Shown here piece after piece: positions 1-7,150 of a DNA stretch of 29,902 bases (positions within the stretch are counted from its first letter, which is position 1; each line of letters starts with the position of its first letter). Origin of the DNA: an uncultured Eggerthellaceae bacterium (GTDB lineage Bacteria; Actinomycetota; Coriobacteriia; Coriobacteriales; Eggerthellaceae); the NCBI GenBank assembly GCA_948829205.1, contig CAQLOA010000001.1:1-29902 (forward strand), read 5' to 3'. The position numbers and the translations under genes are program-made. The notes beneath the pieces are model-generated. The model had not been told where the DNA came from. It ran no database searches and worked only from the letters and a program-made list of their open reading frames with translations.

Positions 1-384
1 GTTGTACCCTGCTGCCTTCATTCCCTTTTGCATGCCTTCTATCCAACCGCGCAGGCCGGGATCGTGCTTGTCTGCATAGTACGACCAGACCTGCAGGTCG
101 GACTTCGTTAGTTCTTCGCCATACTGGGCGACAATCTTGCTCTTCAGCAACACGATGTTGCGATAAATCAGATCAGGAACCTGGGATGCGTACTGCTGGC
201 CCATCTCCTCGTTAGATCCAGACACCACGATCACAGGCGGCGTAGCGTCCGTAGCCATCGCCTCAGGAACTGGATTGTTGGCCGCCTTGGACTCGGTCGA
301 CGACGCCGCACCCGAGCATCCGCTCAGCGCGAAAACCATCACCGGCACCAGCAAGATTGCTAGCAGCGATCTTAGCTTCTTCAA
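1..384 (-). CDS. Lipoprotein resembling C45 acyltransferase/hydrolase (3' end outside window)
   Basis: The visible 128 residues begin with a lipoprotein signal: KKLRS, a hydrophobic stretch, then the lipobox ALSGC, with the lipidated Cys at about residue 24. A Ser/Ala/Asn-rich linker follows, then a segment containing GSNEEMGQQYASQ and a run ending GWIEGMQKGMKAAGYN. This is how the mature part of C45 (acyl-CoA:6-aminopenicillanate acyltransferase-like) autoproteolytic hydrolases often starts. The nucleophile Cys would lie beyond the window, so the family call is tentative. The start is a TTG at 382-384, chosen because a purine-rich GGAAGAAAGGAAG Shine-Dalgarno lies just upstream and the signal peptide starts there; no ATG in this frame precedes the signal. 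The gene is divergent from the LuxR regulator at 722. The product should be anchored on the outer face of the membrane. Confidence 0.65.
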   Translation of the reverse strand, partial: MKKLRSLLAILLVPVMVFALSGCSGAASSTESKAANNPVPEAMATDATPPVIVVSGSNEEMGQQYASQVPDLIYRNIVLLKSKIVAQYGEELTKSDLQVWSYYADKHDPGLRGWIEGMQKGMKAAGYN

Positions 385-721
385 TGTCGCACTTCCTTTC
401 TTCCTCTCCATAGGGAATCCAAGCGTATTCGCCTTTTCCTTTTACGGACGCCATCTCGCCACAGTCCGCGCAATCGAGATGCCTAGGGATTCCGTCCGTA
501 GAAATTGTGTCGATTTTATGAAAAGAATTAACACTGCGAAATTGTCTCCAGGTACCCACTTTGGAGTAATTCACGACCCACATGAATATCTCATGCACCT
601 TTTTGATACCAACGTACTCAATTGATGGTATCCATCCGAGAAAGCCGACGTCATATTCAAACGAACGAATGCGATGTGCCTATAATGTTCCAAGCAAATC
701 AGGAGCTGGGACGGGTTTTTT
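385..721. promoter_or_regulatory. Divergent intergenic region between lipoprotein and LuxR gene
   Basis: This 337-bp stretch has no convincing gene. On the plus strand a perfect TATAAT at 681-686 is a good -10 for the LuxR gene; no good -35 is seen 16-18 bp upstream. An AGGAG at 701-705 is the only Shine-Dalgarno-like sequence before the ATG at 722, at a long spacing of 16 nt. On the minus strand an open frame with a CADCG motif crosses the region but overlaps the lipoprotein start; I do not call it a gene. Confidence 0.45.
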
Positions 722-1513
722 ATGAGCGACTTGTTGGCGAAAGACTGGAAGAACATACTTGGAGTCGTCTACAGGATCAATTCCGCAAAAAGCATCGAGG
801 AGCTTCAAGCCGAAGCCCTGAAAAGCCTGCGATGCTCGGTTCCATTCCACCAAGGAATTTTCCATATATTCAAGAAATGTGGCGAGCAATTTGCGCTCTA
901 TAACGAGCCCGTAGTTGTTGGCGCAAAAGCGCTTTATTTGGACGAATTCAATCGCAAGTACGCAAACGCTGGCTTCTTCAGCTCAGGCTCGCTGATCAAT
1001 TCCGACGAGGTGTTTCGTGATACGGACATTTTTCCCGATGAAGAGCGCATACAAACCGACTGGTACCGCGAGATTTACGCAAAGCAAGGCATACATTACG
1101 CCATGCGATGCCAGATGACCAGGGATGGGCTTCTTATAGGAAGCCTCGACCTATTCAGGCAGATTCATGAAGACGATTTTTCCGACCAGGAGGTTCGCAT
1201 CGTCGAAACGCTCTCGCACCATTTGTCCTTGAAATTAAGCCAGCTGTTAGACGCCACCAACCATCAGGTTCCCGCCGTTTCAGCGCAAGGCAGGCTGGGG
1301 TCCCGCTATGGATTAACGGCGCGTGAATGCGACGTCGTTTTCGAAATTGCAAGCGGAGCACTTGACCAAGACGTGTCGAAGAAACTGTGCATCACTCCTT
1401 CGACTCTTAAGAAGCACGTGCACAACATCTATAAGAAGATGAACATCCGGAACCGGACACAGCTGTACGCCGTCGTCCAGGACATGCTTCACGCCACTCC
1501 CGATAGAAAATAG
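722..1513 (+). CDS. LuxR-family transcriptional regulator with GAF-like sensor region
   Basis: This 263-aa cytoplasmic protein has no membrane helix. Residues about 1-175 have the mixed alpha/beta pattern of a GAF-like or autoinducer-domain-like sensor (for example HFQ-free core HQGIFHIFKKCGEQFALY and a later GLLIGSLDLFRQI strand pair). Residues about 193-258 are a LuxR/NarL helix-turn-helix: YGLTARECDVVFEIASG, then the recognition helix area TPSTLKKHVHNIYKKMNI. No receiver domain or phosphorylatable Asp pocket is evident. The ligand is unknown. It is divergent from the C45-like lipoprotein and converges on the MFS-CBS gene with only 23 bp between stop codons. Control of the divergent lipoprotein gene is plausible by position only. 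Confidence 0.8.
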   Translation: MSDLLAKDWKNILGVVYRINSAKSIEELQAEALKSLRCSVPFHQGIFHIFKKCGEQFALYNEPVVVGAKALYLDEFNRKYANAGFFSSGSLINSDEVFRDTDIFPDEERIQTDWYREIYAKQGIHYAMRCQMTRDGLLIGSLDLFRQIHEDDFSDQEVRIVETLSHHLSLKLSQLLDATNHQVPAVSAQGRLGSRYGLTARECDVVFEIASGALDQDVSKKLCITPSTLKKHVHNIYKKMNIRNRTQLYAVVQDMLHATPDRK

Positions 1514-1536
1514 GTCGTAGAAAGCGTCGGTCGGCT

Positions 1537-3492
1537 CTAAACGACTTCCTCGTCGTAGGCCTTGCCCTCGGCATCGGCACGCAGCTCGATTTCCGCCAGG
1601 TTCTCCATGGTGGAGCGGATGATGTCGCTGCGCGAAAGCGACCCCACCAGGTGCTTGTCCGCACCGGCCACCACCGGCACCTTCTTCAGGCGCTTCTCAG
1701 CCAACAGCTTGCAGGCGTCCTCCAGCGGGGTTTCCGCGTTCACGCAGATGGCGTTGGCCGTGGCGATCTTCATGACGTTCAGGTCGAGCAGCTTCGACAC
1801 GCGCACGGCAAGCCCCTCGTTGTCGGGCATCTGGTAGAGCATGTTGGTGGGGTCGAGCACCGTGATGTCGCTGCGCCCGATGTACTTCATGATGTCGCCA
1901 TCGGAGATGAAGCCGACCACCGACCGCGCGCCATCCACCACGGGCACGCCCGAGGTCTTGTTGGCGGCCAGGATCTGCGCGACGTCGCGGATGGTCGCAT
2001 CGTTGGTGACCGAATAGGGCTCGGCGTTCATCATGAGTCCCACGGTGATGACGTCACGCGGGTCGTCCGGCACCGGCGCCTGCTCCATGACGTAGGTCGC
2101 CTGGGAGCTGGGCTCGGTCTTGCGGTCGCGCACCATGACGAGGACCATCACGAATATGACGGCCAGCATGAGGGCCGTGAAGCAGAACGAGATGTGGATG
2201 CCCGCCATCTGCTGCTCGGCTGCCGGAAGGCCTGGGTAGAGGAACGCAGACGTGGCCGAAAGCGACACCAGGATGGCCGTTCCCAGCGACGCGCTTATCT
2301 GGTTGATGGTGTTGGCCGTGGCGTTTGCGTGCTGTATGACGCGGTTGTCAAGCGAGTTGATGCCCCATGTGTTGAGCGGCGTCATGGTGAACTCGAGGCC
2401 GAGCGCCAGAAGCGTGTACACGCACGTGACGAAGAGCAGCGGCGTTCCAAGGTTGAACGACACGAGGCCGACGACCCCCACGCAGGCGACAAACGTTCCC
2501 GGGACCGTCAGCTTGCGCACGCCGAACTTGTCGAACAACCGACCGGCCATCATGGCCGTTATGGCACCTATCACGGCACCCGGCAGCATTATCAGGCCGG
2601 TCTGCAACGGCGTGGCTCCCAGCAGGTTCTGCAAGAATATGGGAAGGAGCACGCCCGTGCCGACGAGCCCGGCCTGGAAGCACGCGACTATCATGACGGT
2701 GATGCGGTAGTTGCGCGTCTTCAGCACCTGCACGCGCAGGAACGGAACGGGAAGCTTCCCCTGCCTGCGCACGAAGAAGAACATCAGCACCACGCCGAAT
2801 GCGATCAGCACCAGGTTGAGCGCGACGTTGTCGCTCGAAGTGATCGACGACAGGCCGTACAGAAGGGACAGCAACCCGAAGGACGACAGCAGCACCGACA
2901 CCTTGTCGAACGTGGTGCGCTCGAAGTCGCCATGGTTCTTGAGGACGATGAAGGACGCGACTATCACCACCGCCGCGATGACGGCGACCACCACGAACAG
3001 CGCACGCCATCCGATGGTCTCGACCAGCACGCCCGAGGCCGAGGGCCCCACCGCGGGGGCGAACCCGATGATGAGGGACACAAGCCCCATTGCCGACCCG
3101 CGACGCTCCCTGGGGAAGATCAGCAGGATGACGGTGAACACCATGGGCATGACGAAGCCTGTCGCAGACGCCTGCAGCATGCGGCCGAGCAGCAGGAAGA
3201 TGAACATCGGCGCACAGGCCGCGAGCACGGTGCCCGCAGCGAAGATGCACAGGCCGCCTATGAAGAGCTGGCGCGTGCTGAACCTTCCCATGAGGTAGGC
3301 CGACAGCGGGATGATGATGGCCTCCACCAGCGAGTACCCACTGGTGAGCCACTGTACCGTGGTGGCGTCCACGTTCATGTCGCCCATGATCACAGGCAGC
3401 GCCGGCGAAAGCAGCGTCTGGTTAAGCACCACCAGAAGCGTGCCCGCCAAAAGCACCACGACAGTTCGCATCTGCTCGGAAGTAAGTCCCAT
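1537..3492 (-). CDS. DHA2-type MFS permease fused to a C-terminal CBS domain pair
   Basis: This is a 651-aa inner-membrane protein. Residues about 8-470 form an EmrB/QacA-like (DHA2, usually 14-TM) drug:proton antiporter: TM1 contains LNQTLLSPALPVI, followed by WLTSGYSLVEA and the cytoplasmic loop LMGRFSTRQLF. Residues about 481-635 form two CBS motifs: the first around TSGVPVVDGARSVVGFISDGDI, the second around LKKVPVVAGADKHLVGSLSRSD. CBS pairs bind adenine nucleotides or other small ligands and usually gate or sense. The start at 3492 is chosen over an upstream ATG near 3825 because a GAGGGTG Shine-Dalgarno precedes it and the longer form reads through the repeat at 3671-3796. The exported substrate is unknown. 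The gene appears monocistronic with a hairpin-containing leader. Confidence 0.85.
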   Translation of the reverse strand: MGLTSEQMRTVVVLLAGTLLVVLNQTLLSPALPVIMGDMNVDATTVQWLTSGYSLVEAIIIPLSAYLMGRFSTRQLFIGGLCIFAAGTVLAACAPMFIFLLLGRMLQASATGFVMPMVFTVILLIFPRERRGSAMGLVSLIIGFAPAVGPSASGVLVETIGWRALFVVVAVIAAVVIVASFIVLKNHGDFERTTFDKVSVLLSSFGLLSLLYGLSSITSSDNVALNLVLIAFGVVLMFFFVRRQGKLPVPFLRVQVLKTRNYRITVMIVACFQAGLVGTGVLLPIFLQNLLGATPLQTGLIMLPGAVIGAITAMMAGRLFDKFGVRKLTVPGTFVACVGVVGLVSFNLGTPLLFVTCVYTLLALGLEFTMTPLNTWGINSLDNRVIQHANATANTINQISASLGTAILVSLSATSAFLYPGLPAAEQQMAGIHISFCFTALMLAVIFVMVLVMVRDRKTEPSSQATYVMEQAPVPDDPRDVITVGLMMNAEPYSVTNDATIRDVAQILAANKTSGVPVVDGARSVVGFISDGDIMKYIGRSDITVLDPTNMLYQMPDNEGLAVRVSKLLDLNVMKIATANAICVNAETPLEDACKLLAEKRLKKVPVVAGADKHLVGSLSRSDIIRSTMENLAEIELRADAEGKAYDEEVV

Positions 3493-3517
3493 GTAAATCA
3501 CCCTCGTCTTGCTCAAG

Positions 3518-3568
3518 AAAAAGAAACGTGCGCCCCATTCGCAACAAGCATCACAGAATGGGGAGCAC
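3518..3568 (-). terminator. Terminator-like hairpin in the leader of the MFS-CBS gene
   Basis: On the minus strand, GTGCTCCCCATTC (3568-3556) can pair with GAATGGGGCGCAC (3540-3528), 12 of 13 positions, around a 15-nt loop. A T-rich run (3518-3527, GTTTCTTTTT) follows directly. The structure lies between a candidate -10 (3594-3599) and the start codon at 3492, so it is in the 5' leader, not after a gene. This is the geometry of a transcription attenuator. No ligand-binding domain is recognised. Confidence 0.55.
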
Positions 3569-3593
3569 GCATTCGTAGACCGTGAAGCGTTCC

Positions 3594-3599
3594 ATTGTA
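3594..3599 (-). promoter_or_regulatory. Candidate -10 for the MFS-CBS gene
   Basis: TACAAT on the minus strand, with a weak -35 (TTATCT) 16 bp upstream. It would start transcription near 3587 and give a leader of about 95 nt that includes the hairpin at 3528-3568. Confidence 0.35.
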
Positions 3600-3670
3600 A
3601 GACAAAACCCCCGCAAGATAAAGGATGATGCGAAGGCAAAACAAAGCTAGAGCGCCAAATCATGCGAGGC

Positions 3671-3796
3671 GATGGGGCCGGGTCTGGAGAGGTGGAGGCG
3701 AGGTAAGCCAAAGGAGCCGAGAAATCCACTCGGCGTAGCCGAGTTAGTTCGAGGCGACGACGCGTCGAGCGTAACCTCTCCAGGTCCGGCCCCATC
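3671..3796. repeat. Palindromic dispersed repeat, copy A
   Basis: This 126-bp intergenic element has terminal inverted repeats of 23 bp, 3671-3693 and 3774-3796, which match at 21 of 23 positions (outer ends GATGGGGCCGG). Inside is a perfect 7-bp hairpin ACTCGGC-gta-GCCGAGT at 3728-3744. Its core is shared, in opposite orientation, with the sequence at 23235-23328. It carries no ORF. It looks like a REP- or MITE-like element; no transposase is nearby. Confidence 0.7.
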
Positions 3797-3873
3797 CTAC
3801 TTGGTTCCGTTACATGCAGGGTCACAACTCAACTACACATGCCGGACGCAAGGCGACGGACGAGACTACTGGC

Positions 3874-3888
3874 TATAATTTTCACGTG
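3874..3888 (+). promoter_or_regulatory. Promoter -10 placed for a leaderless transcript
   Basis: A perfect TATAAT at 3874-3879 is separated by six bases from a GTG at 3886 that begins the conserved part of the flippase-like protein. Transcription from this -10 would start at or next to the GTG, so the mRNA would have no 5' leader. There is no Shine-Dalgarno sequence before the GTG. Confidence 0.55.
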
Positions 3889-4974
3889 AAGAAAAACCGC
3901 AACATAGGCCTTATCATCGCCGGCCTGGTCATCGTGATCGTGCTGGCCGTGGTCTTCATGCGCGGGGACCAGCTGAAGGAATTCATCGACGCCGTCAAGA
4001 AGGGTTCGCCCTACCTGTTGCTTCTGGCGGTAGCCGCGCAGCTTGGCAAGTACGCGGCGCAGGGCTTCGGCTTCAAGGCGTGCTTCCATGCCGTCGATGC
4101 GAAGATAGACTTCAAGATGGGCCTGGGCCTGGTGTTCGGCACGTTCTTCGTCAACACCATAGCCCCGTCGCTCAACCTTGCCGGCACCTCGTTGGTGGTC
4201 GACCGCGGCCACAAGGAAGGCATCCCCGCCGGCAAGTGCACCAGCGCCGCCTTCCTGATGCAGCTGTGCATCGACTCGGGCTTCGTGATGATCATGCTGA
4301 TATCGTTCGGCATACTCAGCTTCACCGTGGGGCTTCAGCCAGGGTGGTTCCTGTTGGGGCTCGTCGCCATAGCGCTTGCGGGCGGCCTCGCCACCGTGAT
4401 GTTCCTCGGCGGCACCAGGCCGCATCTGGTCCTGAAGGTGCTGAAGCCCATCGAAAGGCTCGTCGACAAGGTGCTCAAGAAGCTCAAGAAGGGCCCGATC
4501 GACCCCTGGGCCGAGCGCACCGTGGAATCGTTCTCGGAGTCGTCGAAGCAGATCGTGCGCACGCCGAAGCGCACCCTTGCAGCGTTCGGCTGCTCGCTGA
4601 TAGCATCCGCCTGCGAGGTGACATGCTTTGCGCTGGTGGGCGTCGCGTTCGGCATACACAACATCGAGGCCTTGGTATGCGGCTACGTTCTGGCGACGCT
4701 GTTCGCCATGGTGTCGATCGTCCCCCAGGGCGTAGGCGTCGTCGAAGCGGCGGTGATGGTGGGCTTCGGCCTGTTCGGCGTCAACACCGCAGCCGGAATG
4801 GCCACCGTCATGGTCTATCGCGGAATAGTCTTCTGGCTTCCGTTCCTCGTCGGCGCCATAGTCATCCAGCGCATGGGCTTCCGTCGCGGCGGCAAGGGCA
4901 AAGGCCCCAAGGAGCCCGCGGAAAAGAAAAAGCCTTCCGGGACGGAAGCGAGTTCCGAAACCCAGAAGGCTTGA
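3886..4974 (+). CDS. Flippase-like integral membrane protein (LPG synthase TM / UPF0104 family)
   Basis: This 362-aa protein is hydrophobic, with about eight TM segments, beginning KKNRNIGLIIAGLVIVIVLAVVF. The motif APSLNLAGTSLVVDRGHKEG (around residues 90-110) and the later IVPQGVGVVEAAVMVGFGLFGV are typical of the lysylphosphatidylglycerol synthase TM-region family, which includes lipid flippase-like proteins. There is no aminoacyl-transferase domain, so it is the stand-alone TM type; the lipid handled is unknown. The C terminus is Lys/Pro/Glu-rich and cytoplasmic. I prefer the GTG at 3886 to an ATG at 3814: the extra 24 residues are hydrophilic and cross the promoter. It is convergent with the 184-aa gene downstream. 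Confidence 0.8.
   Translation: MKKNRNIGLIIAGLVIVIVLAVVFMRGDQLKEFIDAVKKGSPYLLLLAVAAQLGKYAAQGFGFKACFHAVDAKIDFKMGLGLVFGTFFVNTIAPSLNLAGTSLVVDRGHKEGIPAGKCTSAAFLMQLCIDSGFVMIMLISFGILSFTVGLQPGWFLLGLVAIALAGGLATVMFLGGTRPHLVLKVLKPIERLVDKVLKKLKKGPIDPWAERTVESFSESSKQIVRTPKRTLAAFGCSLIASACEVTCFALVGVAFGIHNIEALVCGYVLATLFAMVSIVPQGVGVVEAAVMVGFGLFGVNTAAGMATVMVYRGIVFWLPFLVGAIVIQRMGFRRGGKGKGPKEPAEKKKPSGTEASSETQKA
4922..4972 (-). terminator. Possible terminator for the 184-aa gene, inside the end of the flippase gene
   Basis: On the minus strand AAGCCTTC (4972-4965) can pair with GAAGGCTT (4937-4930), 8 bp, across 27 nt that can form a nested GGAA/TTCC hairpin. A T-rich tract (TTTCTTTT) follows. It would end leftward transcription from the gene at 5047-5601, and lies inside the last codons of the convergent gene. 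Confidence 0.35.
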
Positions 4975-5046
4975 CACAACATGCCTTGAACGGGGCACAT
5001 GCCTCTCTCAATCCGATTCGGCACGCCATCAATATGAATTCGCGCC

Positions 5047-5601
5047 TTACTCGTCCTTGACGGGCTCGCCGAACTCCTCAGCGTTCTCGCGTTCGAGCCT
5101 CTCGCCCTCCTCGACGGTGTCGATTCCTTCAGTAGCTTTCTTCTCGTCGGTCATGACGGCCTCCTTCATGAAGTTGGGAGCCTTTCCGATGAACGACGCC
5201 GTGGTGCTCACCTTGGGCTTCCCGTCCTCGCCAACGGTGTACAGATACCCGATCGCATAGCCGGTGTCGGCGCCAGGAACGCCGCCCTCGGCGATGATCG
5301 CGTCTTTCATCCCCTCGCTCGAGTCAAGGTACCCGTCGTAGCAGAAGGCGTACGACTTTGCGCCCTTCGCGCCCTCCACCTCGTGCTTTGCCATGGCGTA
5401 GCACTCCTGCGCGTTTCCGCCGGCATGCTGATGCGTGAACGGGGTGTCTCCCACCAACAGCACCGTGAACGGCACCAGCATCTTGCCGTCGTTCAGCAGG
5501 TCGCGGCCGGCATTGAGCGCATAGACAAGCACGTGGTTCAGCTCGTCGGGCATGTTTGGGACGTTGTTCTCGTTTGGAACGTCGATAACTCTGTCAGCCA
5601 T
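5047..5601 (-). CDS. Conserved-looking hypothetical protein, 184 aa
   Basis: I do not recognise this family. The protein is soluble, acidic and has no signal peptide or TM helix. It contains LNHVLVYALNAGRDLLNDGKMLVPFTVLLVGD near residues 21-52, an FTHQHAGGNAQECYAMAKHEV region, and a charged C-terminal tail rich in Glu (residues about 155-184). The pattern of strand, then a segment with YAFCYDGYLD, suggests one alpha/beta domain. The start at 5601 is supported by an AGGAGG Shine-Dalgarno; a longer frame to 5748 is unlikely because its extra 49 residues are Arg/Gly-rich and cross GC-rich palindromes. It stands alone, convergent with the flippase gene. It is separated from the MFS/ABC operon upstream by about 160 bp. 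Confidence 0.7.
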   Translation of the reverse strand: MADRVIDVPNENNVPNMPDELNHVLVYALNAGRDLLNDGKMLVPFTVLLVGDTPFTHQHAGGNAQECYAMAKHEVEGAKGAKSYAFCYDGYLDSSEGMKDAIIAEGGVPGADTGYAIGYLYTVGEDGKPKVSTTASFIGKAPNFMKEAVMTDEKKATEGIDTVEEGERLERENAEEFGEPVKDE

Positions 5602-5651
5602 TCGGCATCCTTCCTCCTTGTTGCATTCGACTAGTCTAGCGCAACTGCCAA

Positions 5652-5717
5652 CCCGCGGCCGCCGCGGGCATCCAAACCGTTGACTGTCGGGCATCCGGCC
5701 CGGCTCGAAAGAACCGG
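5652..5717 (-). terminator. GC-rich palindromes after the ABC/MFS operon
   Basis: A perfect palindrome CCCGCGG-ccg-CCGCGGG lies at 5652-5668. A second, imperfect GC-rich inverted repeat (GGCCCGG/CCGGCC type) lies at about 5694-5717. They follow the stop codon of the MFS gene at 5765. Neither is followed by a T-run, so a role as a terminator is only suggested. Confidence 0.25.
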
Positions 5718-5764
5718 CCGCACGGGCCGAGCGCCATCCCGTCCTCATCGAAGGCGCGGGAGGC

Positions 5765-7135
5765 CTAGCCCTTTATCTCGGCCACCACCTCGTAGGCATC
5801 CGACCGCACGTCCCTCTTTATTATGCGGAAGCACAGCAGCGCCGTGACCGGAACCATAACCGCCATGGCTCCGCCCATGTCGAAGCTGGCAAGGCTTCCC
5901 CACACTTCCACGACCACGCCCGCCAGCGAAGGGCCCACGGCCAGCCCCAACGTGCACCCTGCGTTTATCCACGTGATCGCCTCGGTCAGCCGCCTTCCCG
6001 GCACCGCGCGTTCGCAGGCGGCGTTTGCGGTGATGAGGAACGGCGCGTAGAAGACCGCGCCCACGAACGACACCGCGAAGAAGGTGGGAACGTCGAAGAC
6101 CAGGGCCAGCGAGCCGTATGCCACGCCGATAAAGACGGCGAACAGCACGACCTGCTTGTACGGCGCGATGCCTATGCGCACCATTCCGAACACGAAGCCG
6201 ACGGCAACCGACACCAGCGCCGATCCCATAAGCGCGATGCTCGCGATGTTGGGGTCGCCCATCTCTTCCGCAAACGCGACCCCGGTGGTGTCGAAGATCC
6301 CGTAGAACGAGCCCACGAAGAACATCAGCGCGAACAATACGCGCACGACCGGATACTCCCGGATGACGCTCTTGGCCTTCCTTGCGCCTCCCGAAGCGGA
6401 AGTCGCGCCGGAAGAATCCGGAGCCTCGGAATCCCCATCTTCTTCCAGCTGACCCGAGGAAGGACCCCCCGGCTTCGGCGCGTCCGTCCCGACTTGCGCG
6501 TCCGCGGCCGTCCATCCCGGCACTGGCTCGGTGGACCGCGAGAACGTCATCACGGCCGACCCCACGGCGAACAGGACCCCACCGGAAAACAGTCCCGCAA
6601 TGGGCGCGACTGCCGTGGCTATCGCGATGGAGGCCGGCGGCCCCAGCATGAACCCTATGTCGTCTATCACTCCCTCGTACGAGAAGATCGTGCGGATGTC
6701 GGGCGCATTCCTCCCAAGCCTGCCCGTGCGCAACAGGTAGGTCCAGCGCGAGCGCACCAAGGCCTGGGCGTTGGGGATGAACCCCATGAACAACGCCGAC
6801 AGGTAAAGCAGAGGTTCGGGCCCGTGCAGCTGAGCCGTGACCAGCATGCCCGCCAGCCCCACCAGCGTGATGGAGGAGGCCACCGGAACCACGCGGTGCT
6901 GCCCATATTCATCGACCAGCTTGCCGATTCGCGGCGAAACGACGAACACCATGAAGGCGACCGCCGACGAGACGAACCCGGCCGTCAGCACCGAATAGCC
7001 TGCAAGCGTCAGCATGGCGACGGTGCCGATGTTCATCATGTAGCCGTAGAAGCGCATGCAAAAGCCCGCGATGTCGAACCATCGCGCCTCGCGAACCGCA
7101 AGGATGGACCTGTAGACGCCGGGGCCTGACGACAT
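5765..7135 (-). CDS. MFS transporter, 12-TM type, operon partner of an ABC ATPase
   Basis: This 456-aa inner-membrane protein has two six-helix halves joined by a long hydrophilic loop (about residues 205-262) rich in Gly, Ser, Glu and Asp. The N-terminal half contains VSPRIGKLVDEYGQHRVVP, an MFS motif-A-like loop. The C-terminal half contains FFVGSFYGIFDTTGVAFAEE and a second loop after SVAVGFVFGM. It resembles sugar/drug efflux MFS proteins of Actinobacteria. The substrate is unknown. The gene starts 15 nt after the stop of the ABC ATPase, so the two are probably cotranscribed; an MFS permease does not itself use an ABC ATPase, so this is a shared-regulation link rather than one transporter. 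Confidence 0.8.
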   Translation of the reverse strand: MSSGPGVYRSILAVREARWFDIAGFCMRFYGYMMNIGTVAMLTLAGYSVLTAGFVSSAVAFMVFVVSPRIGKLVDEYGQHRVVPVASSITLVGLAGMLVTAQLHGPEPLLYLSALFMGFIPNAQALVRSRWTYLLRTGRLGRNAPDIRTIFSYEGVIDDIGFMLGPPASIAIATAVAPIAGLFSGGVLFAVGSAVMTFSRSTEPVPGWTAADAQVGTDAPKPGGPSSGQLEEDGDSEAPDSSGATSASGGARKAKSVIREYPVVRVLFALMFFVGSFYGIFDTTGVAFAEEMGDPNIASIALMGSALVSVAVGFVFGMVRIGIAPYKQVVLFAVFIGVAYGSLALVFDVPTFFAVSFVGAVFYAPFLITANAACERAVPGRRLTEAITWINAGCTLGLAVGPSLAGVVVEVWGSLASFDMGGAMAVMVPVTALLCFRIIKRDVRSDAYEVVAEIKG

Positions 7136-7150
7136 GGAACCGCCTGCCGG

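Noticed and set aside
263..598. A 111-codon minus-strand frame with a CADCG motif upstream of the lipoprotein
   Set aside because: It overlaps the lipoprotein signal sequence by about 120 bp on the same strand, has no Shine-Dalgarno, and its second half is the lipoprotein region read in another frame. A short real fragment around the Cys pair cannot be excluded.
1651..3585. A 644-codon plus-strand frame opposite the MFS-CBS gene
   Set aside because: It is His/Arg/Asp-rich with no domain or membrane pattern, as expected for the antisense of a GC-rich membrane-protein gene.
3493..3825. An N-terminal extension of the MFS-CBS gene
   Set aside because: It reads through the promoter, the attenuator-like hairpin and the palindromic repeat, and has no ribosome binding site; the start at 3492 has one.
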